Origin: UBA8437 sp964646205
Lineage (GTDB): Bacteria > Planctomycetota > Planctomycetia > Planctomycetales > Planctomycetaceae
NCBI GenBank assembly: GCA_964646205.1
Contig: CAZYAZ010000013.1
Coordinates: 25,435-89,434, forward strand
Direction of reading: 5' to 3'
Length of the DNA: 64,000 nt
Below are positions 43,545-51,261 of the stretch, piece after piece. Below the pieces are notes generated by a model that was not told the DNA's origin, made no database searches, and worked only from the letters and a program-made list of their open reading frames with translations. Made by a program: the position numbers and the translations under genes. Within the stretch, counting starts at the first letter, position 1, and every line of letters begins with the position of its first letter.

Positions 43545-44392
43545 CCTCGCTTGCGGTCGACGAAGAAAATGATATTTCCGACCACGATCAGCCCGATGAT
43601 CAGCAGGTGAGCAACGAGTTGTGGTCCCATTCTCCGCAGCCCTTCCTGGGAATTCTTGTTCTCTTTCAGATCAGGGAACTTCTCGATCAGGGCCTGTTCG
43701 TATTCTGCCGCGGCTTTGATCGCTCCGAGAATGCCCCGGAGCTGGTTGGGGATGTAGGGATACAGTGCGGGGGCTCCGACACCGGTGGTGCCGGCCACCA
43801 TCTTCAAATCGAATGGTGTCGCTGCATACTGGACCCACTCCTTGGCACCCGGAGTTCCAGCACTGACATTCACGATCAGAGCCATTTTCTGGATGTCGCC
43901 AAGTTCTTCGGTCATCGGGTGACTTTTCAACGAGGAGCCGGCATTGTCGGTGGAGAAAAGGTTCTGGAGATTTCCTTCACTGGTAATGGATTGGATGACC
44001 ACTTCTTGTCCCGGCTTGTAGCCGAGATTCACGTAGTCAGTTCCGTATTTGTATTCCGGAAATTCCGTCTTCAAGATCCGGATGTTCTGCTCGATCATCG
44101 GGACGCCTGTGGGCCACAGTGTCAAAAAGTACAGCTTGTGTCTTTTCAGGGCACAGTGCCGTGTGAAGGCTGCCGCCATGGGCTGAAGCTCGCCCTGGCT
44201 GGCCGGATCGAAATCGAAGGCCAGCAGGATATCGGATCCATCTTCGAGCTGGTCGATTTCCTGGAAGACATTCCTCACCATCGTCGAGGGGTCTTCAGGA
44301 AACCTGATTCCAGTCAGTAATGGGATCGCGATAGCCAGGAACATCGCCAGGAAAATCCAGCGGCGATCCAGGTCTCGAAAGAATGCGAACAT
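43545..44392 (-). CDS. Membrane protein with large extracytoplasmic domain (3' end in gap)
   Basis: The first 282 residues of a protein that runs into the gap. A short cytoplasmic head is followed by a helix ('WIFLAMFLAIAIPLLTG', about 13-29), a soluble domain of about 220 residues ('ILLAFDFDPASQGELQPMAA', 'LYFLTLWPTGVPMIEQNI', 'LIVNVSAGTPGAKEWVQY'), and a second helix ('AHLLIIGLIVVGNIIFFV') just before the gap. The domain might be alpha/beta, with an Asp in 'FDFDP'; I cannot name it. It is the sixth of seven genes in the GlmL operon, 6 bases after the fifth. Confidence 0.72.
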
Positions 44393-44398
44393 GGTTTG

Positions 44399-45088
44399 TT
44401 ACTCTTCGGAGCCGAGGTAAGAACGATCAACTCCCATCAAGATCTTCAGTGAGAGCGAAACGATTCCCAGGGAAATGCCGATCATGATGGCGCGGTTGCC
44501 CGCGGAATTGAACACGTCCATGATGAACTCGGTCAAACGGTCAAACCGCAAGGGTTCAGGCAACCAGTCCGTAAGTATGATGCCGGCGTACGTGCGACCG
44601 ATGAGCACGATGAATGCCGTTCCCAGTAGCAGACTGGCTTCGATATTCTTGGCGCGAAACGCTCGAAATGCCGCCGACGCGATGAAGAAGGCCAGCAGTG
44701 CGAACATGGTTGCGGCAAGCGGCAGGTAGACAAATTCGAAGATGTACCAGAACCAGCTGCTTCCCGGCTCCATCTTGTCACCCGACCATGCGTATTCGGG
44801 GAAGGTGGGACTGGGATTCACTCCCACCTTTCCCAGCCCGACCACGAGCGTCACCAGGAATGCGACGATGGTGACCACCGAAAACCCCCACCCAGCCTGT
44901 CGACTCGAGACCTTCTGCAAGTGCATTTTCAGCAGATTGCCGGCTCCGAGAACGAAGGCAAAGGCGGCCAGGATCTCGAACCAGATGGCAAGATCGTCCT
45001 TCCAACTCTGCGCTGGAGGTACAAAATATGCCACGATCATCACCACGCCGGCCATCGTGGCGATAAACAGGGGGATTGTTCGCTTCAT
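44399..45088 (-). CDS. Polytopic membrane protein of the GlmL-linked operon
   Basis: A 229-residue integral membrane protein with about six helices: 'LFIATMAGVVMIVAYFV', 'FEILAAFAFVLGAGNLL', 'FSVVTIVAFLVTLVVGLG', 'YLPLAATMFALLAFFIAS', 'LLLGTAFIVLIGRTYAG' and 'AIMIGISLGIVSLSLKI'. A loop between helices 3 and 4 is rich in Pro and Trp. No family was recognised. It starts 2 bases after the DUF6754-like gene and is followed at 6 bases by the next operon member, so the stoichiometric co-expression of a membrane complex is plausible. Confidence 0.75.
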   Translation of the reverse strand: MKRTIPLFIATMAGVVMIVAYFVPPAQSWKDDLAIWFEILAAFAFVLGAGNLLKMHLQKVSSRQAGWGFSVVTIVAFLVTLVVGLGKVGVNPSPTFPEYAWSGDKMEPGSSWFWYIFEFVYLPLAATMFALLAFFIASAAFRAFRAKNIEASLLLGTAFIVLIGRTYAGIILTDWLPEPLRFDRLTEFIMDVFNSAGNRAIMIGISLGIVSLSLKILMGVDRSYLGSEE

Positions 45089-45090
45089 GG

Positions 45091-46446
45091 TTAGAACCCG
45101 TTGCTTCCCAGCAGGTTGTCTGTGATGTAGTCAGTTGCGGACTGGAGTGATTCGGCGACCGTCCCACTTTTGAAGGAACTGATTTCCTCGAGATCCAGCG
45201 CGTTGTTCTTGTCCTGGTCAATCTCGGTGAATTCGGCTTCGCTCATCTGGGGGGATTCCGCTTGGCTGATCATCCCGTCACGATTTTCATCCAGCCGCGT
45301 GAAGGTGGCCTTGGATGAACCCAGGGAGAACGTGGCCAACAGGCAGCCGACGATCAGCAGAAGTGATCCGAAGACTTTGCCGACATCCTGGCCTTTGAGA
45401 CTTCCGAGCTGGTGTTTTTCTCCGGAGAGATAAGCACTGGCGGCGAAGAATTCCTCGCCGATGAGCGTGTAGTCGCAGGCAGCGACAAAGAACGGGAGTT
45501 GTGAGGGCATCGCGGTTCCGGCGACCTGGATGGCGCCGATGGAGTTGCCAGTTTCGGCGAGAATGAGTGACTCGGCAAAAAAAGCACCCATGTAGAAACA
45601 GGCGGCCGGTTTCTCGCGGACCATTGTTCCGGTGACTCCGGCAACATATCCAAATTGCTCGTCGGTCAGATAGTAGATGTTGTCTTCCCGGTAAGCGTCG
45701 GGTCGGCCCGCTGCCAGGTAGGCGGCTTCGACGGTCTCGCGGGCCGTGGTCATCACCAGGGAGCGGGACGTGGGCACTTCGAGCGTGGCATCGTATTCGG
45801 CTGCCAGGCCGGCCACGCGGGACAACACGGTGATTCCAGCGACAGTCTGGATGTCGTTGATATCCAGGATGCCGGGAATAAACAGACAACTGCGTCCCAT
45901 TTCCGTGGCCCGTCCGACGGCTTCATTGACGGCCTCGAGTCCGGTGATCTTTCGGATCTTCAACTCGTGGCCGCGGCGGGCGAGATTGATGAAGTAGACG
46001 ATTGAACAGGTGATCAACAGCAGGATCACGAGGAACCAACTGCGTTTGCCATCGAAGTACTGGGTCGAGGCAACGGCGGGTGTGTCGGTTGTCGCCGGTG
46101 TTGACTTGGAACCATCCGAAGCAACCGCGATGACGGAGTAAAAGTACTCGACACCGTTCTTGCGACCGGTGTCACTGAACATTGATTCGGTGGCGGCAAT
46201 GGCCTGGATTTCCTCGAACTCGCCATCGCCAGTTTTTCGTAGAATCAAGTACTGGATGACCGGTTGAGCATCGGCAGGGGTTGTCGTCGACGGTTTCCAA
46301 GTCAACTGGATTGTTGAACCCGCGTCATCGGGACGGTCGATGGCCGTGACATTTTCCGGAGGGCCCGGGGGAGCAGCGAATGCTGAGGGCACCAACAGGA
46401 GCGTGGCAGCGATCACCAATGCACTTGGCAGGACATGTACGCGCAT
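45091..46446 (-). CDS. Fibronectin III / DUF6754-like / EF-hand membrane protein
   Basis: A 451-residue protein. A signal peptide (1-25) is followed by one fibronectin type III domain (about 28-120; 'TIQLTWKPSTTTP', 'YFYSVIAVASDGSKSTPA'), a membrane helix (about 136-155), a 190-residue domain I take for DUF6754 (about 160-345; 'MGRSCLFIPGILDINDIQ'), a second helix (357-376), and two canonical EF-hand loops, 'DENRDGMISQAE' (386-397) and 'DQDKNNALDLEE' (410-421). FN3 and EF-hands would face outside and the central domain inside, if the signal is cleaved. Role unknown; calcium binding is expected. Fourth gene of the operon. Confidence 0.78.
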   Translation of the reverse strand: MRVHVLPSALVIAATLLLVPSAFAAPPGPPENVTAIDRPDDAGSTIQLTWKPSTTTPADAQPVIQYLILRKTGDGEFEEIQAIAATESMFSDTGRKNGVEYFYSVIAVASDGSKSTPATTDTPAVASTQYFDGKRSWFLVILLLITCSIVYFINLARRGHELKIRKITGLEAVNEAVGRATEMGRSCLFIPGILDINDIQTVAGITVLSRVAGLAAEYDATLEVPTSRSLVMTTARETVEAAYLAAGRPDAYREDNIYYLTDEQFGYVAGVTGTMVREKPAACFYMGAFFAESLILAETGNSIGAIQVAGTAMPSQLPFFVAACDYTLIGEEFFAASAYLSGEKHQLGSLKGQDVGKVFGSLLLIVGCLLATFSLGSSKATFTRLDENRDGMISQAESPQMSEAEFTEIDQDKNNALDLEEISSFKSGTVAESLQSATDYITDNLLGSNGF

Positions 46447-46452
46447 TGCTCT

Positions 46453-47580
46453 TTATCCTTCGATCAACTCGACGTTGGCACGCGGAACAACCAACCGTTC
46501 TCCCGCAGCGTTTTCCACCGAAAGCACCCGGGCCAGTGATCCCGAGTCCAATTCCTGGGGCTCGGACGGCAGGTCGACCACTGTGCCGATTGCACCAAAG
46601 TAGGGATCCCGGATGACTCGAATCGATGTGCCGGCTTCCAGCAAACCGATCGGTCGGTTCCCTTGGGCTTCCTGGACGTGCTCACCGGAGGTGTCGGGGA
46701 TCACGATTTCTGGCCGCATCACCCCGGCGCGAATCTGGGTCGTGCCGTTGACTGATGCCTCCGATCCCTGGCGGTCACTCAGAAGCTGAAACGTCCGGTC
46801 GGCCATTGCGATCTCGCCGAAACCTTCGGTGACAACCAGAGTGACACCGATGGTTTCGGAGCCGGTGATCGCGACCCCGAGGTCGTAGCCAAGGATTTCC
46901 CTGAGATCTGCATCATCCAGGCCACCCGAGACAATTGCTGCACATCCAACCTCGATCGCGCGTTTCACGGCATCACCGGTCATGCGACCACCACCAATCA
47001 CGACAGCACCGGACATGTCCGGTGTGATTTTGTCGGGAGTCAGTTCCTGGTCCGGTGAATCGCAGGCCATGACGACCCGTCCGTTTGTTTCACCGCCAAT
47101 ACCAAAAATCCCCTGGACGAACGCGGTTTCGGTTTCAATCAGGACACCTTCATCGGGGATCACCTCGACAACCTCTCCGCTCAAGTACGCGGTGACCTGC
47201 ACCGGCAGCGGTGTGCCGCGGATGATCACCTGGCCGGTGACCGGTGAGATGGTTTCGATTGTGCCAGTTGCCTGAGAGCGACACACCGCTTTGAAGAAGC
47301 CGAAGATTCCCGGTGTCTCGGCAAGCAGATCATCGACCTCAACCGAATCACCGACTTTTTTGAGCATGCAGTCGGGAATGTCACCGGGAGGCATGGAGAG
47401 CATGTTGGCGACATTGATAGGAATGACGTTGCCGGGCATGAACGTCTCGGCAACCACGTCGGTGGCAGCGACGGTGTCGCCGACGCTCTTCTTGACCTCG
47501 CCTGGGATCGGTAGGATCCTCCGCACACGATGACGTGTCCGCGGCGTGACCATCAGTCCGGGTGTGTATGCGTGGGCCAT
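46453..47580 (-). CDS. Barrel-sandwich / KOW-domain protein of the GlmL operon
   Basis: A 375-residue soluble protein. Residues about 15-140 contain repeated 'GEVKKSVGDTVAATDVVAET' and 'KVGDSVEVDDLLAET' units, typical of a biotinyl/lipoyl-like barrel-sandwich fold but with no obvious modifiable Lys. A middle alpha/beta part has 'SGAVVIGGGRMTGDAVKRA' and 'AAIVSGGLDDADLREILG'. The C-terminal segment 'GTSIRVIRDPYFGAIGTVV' and 'LVVPRANVELIEG' looks like a KOW/SH3-like strand set. It starts on the stop of the GlmL gene (TAATG, one-base overlap), so the two are tightly coupled. Role unknown. Confidence 0.72.
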   Translation of the reverse strand: MAHAYTPGLMVTPRTRHRVRRILPIPGEVKKSVGDTVAATDVVAETFMPGNVIPINVANMLSMPPGDIPDCMLKKVGDSVEVDDLLAETPGIFGFFKAVCRSQATGTIETISPVTGQVIIRGTPLPVQVTAYLSGEVVEVIPDEGVLIETETAFVQGIFGIGGETNGRVVMACDSPDQELTPDKITPDMSGAVVIGGGRMTGDAVKRAIEVGCAAIVSGGLDDADLREILGYDLGVAITGSETIGVTLVVTEGFGEIAMADRTFQLLSDRQGSEASVNGTTQIRAGVMRPEIVIPDTSGEHVQEAQGNRPIGLLEAGTSIRVIRDPYFGAIGTVVDLPSEPQELDSGSLARVLSVENAAGERLVVPRANVELIEG

Positions 47581-49430
47581 TAATTCAGTTCCGCCAGTCC
47601 CTGGACCTGGTTCCACGTCATGACTGCCTCGCGGCACGCGTCTCGATCCTTGGGCAGTTCCAGTGGCCGGCCGCGACCATCCAGAAGCACACCGACGGTG
47701 CCACCCCGAATCTCTCGTTCGATTCGTTTTCCAGGTCCTTCGCCGGCATCGAATCCCTTGGCCGGTTCGATCGTGGCGGTTGCCGTTGCACCATCGGCCA
47801 AGGGCAACAGTTTCAGTTCGCCGAATAGAACCTGTCCGTTTTCGTTGATCTCATCCCCGGTGACCTGGTACTCGAAACAGGGCTTGCCCGGTTTGCCGAT
47901 CCCCGCCGGAGCGATACACGTGCCCAGGTAAACCAGACAATCGCGTTCAAACACCTGCACTGCGGCCTCGGGATGGACCTGGGAGAGAACACCCAGGTGA
48001 GGCATCATGAAGATACTGTCCTTGGCAAGTGTCGTGATTCCTTCGGGCTGGAAGGCATCGACAAGCATCGCGGCGGTCTGGGACATGCGGGGAGCATGCG
48101 AGAGGACTCCGCCGGAGGCGACCAGCAGGTCGAGCGTCATGTTGTTGACAATTGTCTGTCCGCTGGCTTGCTGGCTGAACGTGTCGCCAACAGTTCGTTG
48201 TTGTTGCACGCCCTTGAGGGTCGTTGCGAAGTCCTTGTGCTGCTCGTAGGCCAATCTCAACGCTTCCCGGGCGACCGCCTGTTCGAAAAGCAGCGACTCG
48301 AGTGTCTGGGGGATCGTGGTCGGCCGAATCATCTTGTTCTTGACCCGGTTGCGCAGTTCCCGCTCATCCATGTCCAGCGGCACCCACTGCAAGATGCTCG
48401 GCAGCGTGGCTTCGGCACAGACGTTGGAGATCGAATAACTCATGCCGAGGTTGGCACTGACGGTCCGGTTGAATGTGCCCTCGAAGACACTGAAGACGTC
48501 GGTGGTGGCTCCGCCGATGTCCACGCCCACGGCGTTGACGTTTCTCTGTTGGGCGATCTGTTGCAGGATGTTGCCCACGGCTCCGGGAGTGGGCATGATC
48601 GGTGCGTCGGTCCAGGAAATCAGCTTGTCGTATCCTGGGGCGTGGGCCATCACGTGTTCGAGGAACAGGTCGTGGATCGCGTCACGCGCCGGTGCCAGGT
48701 TCTCCTGCTCCATCGTCGGCCGCAGGTTGTCGACCAGCGACAGTTCGACGCTGTCGTCGAAGGTGCCGGTGATGGCATCGCGGGCGTCGGTGTTGCCAGC
48801 ATAGATGACCGGCATCCGGTATTCGGCGCCGAACCGGGGTTGTGGCTTGGCCGGAGCGACCATCTCTGCAATCTGCACGACATGCTGGGTGGTGCCACCG
48901 TCGGTGCCGCCGGAGATCAGGATCATGTCGGGACGCAGTTCACGGATCCGCTGGATCTGCTCGTGAGGTAGCCGTTTGTCGTTGGTGGCGATGGTGTCCA
49001 TCACGATCGCCCCGGCTCCCAGTGCGGCCCGTTTGGCACTGGCCGCGGTCATTTCTCGGACCACGCCGGCCACCATCATCTGCAGTCCACCCCCGGCGCT
49101 GGAGGTCGAGATATAGATGTCGCAACCCTGTCCATTGCTGGCCGGGCGGATCACCTGTCCGTCGTCACCAATCAGTTTCCGGCCGGCCAGTTCTCCGACC
49201 TCGGTGACCGAGTTGACCACGCCCATTGTCACATCGGCGGCCGGCTCTTCGACAGTCGTTGGTGCCTCGCCCCGGTACGTCTGGCGGTACTCGCCGTCGA
49301 CCTTCTCGATCAGGATCGCCTTGGTCGTGGTGCTGCCACAATCGGTGGCCAGGATCACGTTGATCGACGACGGGTCCAAGGTTGTGGACACCGCGTTGGG
49401 GGCAGGAGTGGTCGATTCAGGCGTGGTCAT
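47580..49430 (-). CDS. GlmL/MutL-family actin-fold ATPase
   Basis: A 616-residue protein of the family of glutamate-mutase accessory protein GlmL (MutL, PF13941). Two ATP-phosphate loops of the actin/Hsp70 fold are visible, 'LATDCGSTTTKAILIE' near residue 28 and 'GVDIGGATTDVFSVFEG' near 300, plus an adenosine-site-like 'LVASGGVLSHAPRMSQ'. In clostridia GlmL accompanies B12-dependent glutamate mutase subunits; none is here. Instead it heads a run of four membrane proteins and a KOW protein. I infer an ATPase that drives or gates a membrane assembly. Start: ATG at 49428-49430, 12 bases after the small gene before it. Confidence 0.85.
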   Translation of the reverse strand: MTTPESTTPAPNAVSTTLDPSSINVILATDCGSTTTKAILIEKVDGEYRQTYRGEAPTTVEEPAADVTMGVVNSVTEVGELAGRKLIGDDGQVIRPASNGQGCDIYISTSSAGGGLQMMVAGVVREMTAASAKRAALGAGAIVMDTIATNDKRLPHEQIQRIRELRPDMILISGGTDGGTTQHVVQIAEMVAPAKPQPRFGAEYRMPVIYAGNTDARDAITGTFDDSVELSLVDNLRPTMEQENLAPARDAIHDLFLEHVMAHAPGYDKLISWTDAPIMPTPGAVGNILQQIAQQRNVNAVGVDIGGATTDVFSVFEGTFNRTVSANLGMSYSISNVCAEATLPSILQWVPLDMDERELRNRVKNKMIRPTTIPQTLESLLFEQAVAREALRLAYEQHKDFATTLKGVQQQRTVGDTFSQQASGQTIVNNMTLDLLVASGGVLSHAPRMSQTAAMLVDAFQPEGITTLAKDSIFMMPHLGVLSQVHPEAAVQVFERDCLVYLGTCIAPAGIGKPGKPCFEYQVTGDEINENGQVLFGELKLLPLADGATATATIEPAKGFDAGEGPGKRIEREIRGGTVGVLLDGRGRPLELPKDRDACREAVMTWNQVQGLAELN

Positions 49431-49442
49431 CCGTGTGGGCCT

Positions 49443-49814
49443 TCAGTCCGTCTCCGAACGGACCTCCTGGTCGGCTGAAGTGGCTGCTTGAGAGGACGGT
49501 GTGTCGTTGGCCTGGAGCCGCTCTTCGATGGCGTCGCAGATGAAGGGAATGGATCCCCGGAGTTCCAGGAACTTGGCGAAATGGCGGTAGCCGTTTGTGT
49601 TGGAAAAAACAGAAACGAAGGGAGAGAAGAAGTGAAGTGTCTGGGAGCCAAGGAAATTCAGTGGGCGGCCCATCTCCAACGCGATCAGGGTGGGCGTGGC
49701 GAGCCCACGACGGACCACCTCCTCGACCACGCGGTCAACGGCCAGTCTCTGCTCGTCGGTCGGTTCGGCCGCGCCGGGCGGATCGACTGCAAAAGCGTGC
49801 TTGAGCCACTGCAA
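49443..49814 (-). CDS. Small conserved-looking helical protein leading the GlmL operon
   Basis: A 123-residue protein. The frame is open to an ATG at 49949, but I place the start at the TTG at 49812-49814, which has a perfect GGAGG nine bases before it and opens the protein-like part ('QWLKHAFAVDP'). A patterned stretch follows: 'EQRLAVDRVVEEVVRRGLAT', 'PTLIALEMGRPLNFLGSQTL', 'FFSPFVSVFSNTNGYRHFAK' and 'LRGSIPFICDAIEERL'. It is mostly helical, with no signal peptide or membrane segment. I recall similar proteins near GlmL/methylmalonyl-mutase genes but cannot name a family. Confidence 0.6.
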   Translation of the reverse strand: MQWLKHAFAVDPPGAAEPTDEQRLAVDRVVEEVVRRGLATPTLIALEMGRPLNFLGSQTLHFFSPFVSVFSNTNGYRHFAKFLELRGSIPFICDAIEERLQANDTPSSQAATSADQEVRSETD

Positions 49815-49994
49815 GAAAAGGGGCCTCCGTGTTTCCCCACGTCCGCCAAGATTCGGCGAGGGTCGCCTTTTTTCCGGACCGCGACAAGATACCGCGCGAT
49901 CAAGAGAATTGACAGTCTGCTTGGGCCGAGTTGAAAGACGTCGCGACACCGCTGCGGGAACCGCGAAGACACAGCCGGGGAGCAGCCAGGCCCG

Positions 49995-50786
49995 TCAACC
50001 GAGTTCGCCAGGCGACTCCAGCCCGAAAACCCGCAATGCGTTGGCTGTGGTGGCCTCGGCGAGTTCTTCGACAGGGATTCCTTTCACCTCGGCCAGGCAT
50101 TCGGCGGTGTGTCGGACCCATGCCGGCTCGTTTCGCTTGCCCCGGAAGGGCATTGGTGCGAGATAGGGGGCGTCGGTTTCCACCAGCAGCCTGTCCAGTG
50201 GCACCTCGGCCGCGGCCGCACGCAACTGGTCGTTTTTCTTGAACGTGAGCATCCCGGCCAGCGAAATGTGCATGCCGAGTTCGACGCAGCGGGCCGCTGT
50301 GGCCGCGTCACCGGCAAAGGAGTGCATGATGCCGTTGAGTGGTCCGTTGGACGCCTCTCGCTGGAGTTCGGCAACCACGTCGGCTTCGGCCTCGCGACAG
50401 TGCACCACGAACGGCAGGTCGTGGTCCCTGGCCAACTGCATGTGCCTCCGAAACATCTCGGCCTGCTGCTCAATCGGCGAGTAGTCCCAGTAACGGTCCA
50501 GTCCGGTTTCACCGACCGCGACGACACCGGACGCCGAGACCAGTTCGAGAATGGTCTCCCAGTCGGCCTCGGTCGATTCGGCGACATAGTTGGGCTGGAT
50601 GCCAACGACGGCGTGGACGGCTGCGAAACGGTCGGCCAGTTCAACGGCGGCCCGGCTGGTGGCGGCGGTGATGCCGATGGAGGCCAGCCCGATGAGTCCC
50701 TCCTCGAGTGCCCGGTCCACGACCTGTTCGAGATCGTCGACGAAGGCCTCCTCGTCGAGATGGCAGTGGGTGTCGAAGAGCCGCAT
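49995..50786 (-). CDS. tatD: TatD-family metal-dependent DNase
   Basis: A 263-residue TIM-barrel hydrolase. The metal ligands are in 'LFDTHCHLDEEAFVDDL' (HxH), 'VVAVGETGLDRYWD' (Glu), 'LPFVVHCREAEADV' (His), 'GIMHSFAGDAATAARCVE' (His) and 'LLVETDAPYLAPMPFRGKRN' (Asp). TatD proteins are 3'-5' exonucleases linked with DNA repair and tRNA/D-amino-acid quality control. No tatABC is near. It is 15 bases downstream of a small hypothetical gene that follows nuoN. Confidence 0.95.
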   Translation of the reverse strand: MRLFDTHCHLDEEAFVDDLEQVVDRALEEGLIGLASIGITAATSRAAVELADRFAAVHAVVGIQPNYVAESTEADWETILELVSASGVVAVGETGLDRYWDYSPIEQQAEMFRRHMQLARDHDLPFVVHCREAEADVVAELQREASNGPLNGIMHSFAGDAATAARCVELGMHISLAGMLTFKKNDQLRAAAAEVPLDRLLVETDAPYLAPMPFRGKRNEPAWVRHTAECLAEVKGIPVEELAEATTANALRVFGLESPGELG

Positions 50787-50801
50787 GGCGCCGGTCTCAG
50801 C

Positions 50802-51224
50802 TCAGTCGGCCGTGAGCGTTCCGAGATCTTCGAGAGTCCGCTCTTCCTCGGCAATCGTGTCGGCCAGCAACCCATCGGCCGTGGCGTCTTCGCGACAGGC
50901 AGCCGCAGATTTTTTGAGCGTTTCGATGATCGCCTGCTGGTTGGCTATCAGGCGAGGGTAGAGGCTCTCGAGTGAGACGAAATGCAGGTCGGTGTACTCG
51001 GTCGGGAAACGACCAAGCTCGACCGTGGCACCGCGATCACCAAGCAACTCGATCAGCCGGGCGGCCTGGAGCTGTTGTCGTCGACGAAACAGTTCCAGGG
51101 CTGTTGACTCGGTGTCGTCGTCCGCCTCGATCCATGGACCGCACTCACCGGAATACTGCACCAGGCTACTGGTCAGGGCGGCCAGGGCGTCGTTGAGTGC
51201 GGCGGTTGTGCTTGAGTTGGACAT
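50802..51224 (-). CDS. Small helical protein of unknown function after nuoN
   Basis: A 140-residue protein I do not recognise. Start: ATG at 51222-51224; an upstream in-frame start would overlap nuoN. The sequence is acidic and helix-favouring: 'LNDALAALTSSLVQYSGECG', 'ESTALELFRRRQQLQAARLI', 'SLYPRLIANQQAIIETLKK' and 'ADTIAEEERTLEDLGTL'. The spacing of hydrophobic residues suggests a four-helix bundle. It is 37 bases after nuoN and 15 before tatD. No Fe-binding EXXH motif is visible, so it is not an obvious ferritin. Confidence 0.6.
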   Translation of the reverse strand: MSNSSTTAALNDALAALTSSLVQYSGECGPWIEADDDTESTALELFRRRQQLQAARLIELLGDRGATVELGRFPTEYTDLHFVSLESLYPRLIANQQAIIETLKKSAAACREDATADGLLADTIAEEERTLEDLGTLTAD

Positions 51225-51261
51225 GGGTTTGTCGTCGACGACCGTTGGGATCGACCGGGGA

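Noticed and set aside
47973..48971. 332-residue plus-strand open frame
   Set aside because: Antisense shadow of the GlmL-type gene, with low-hydrophobicity composition and no domain.
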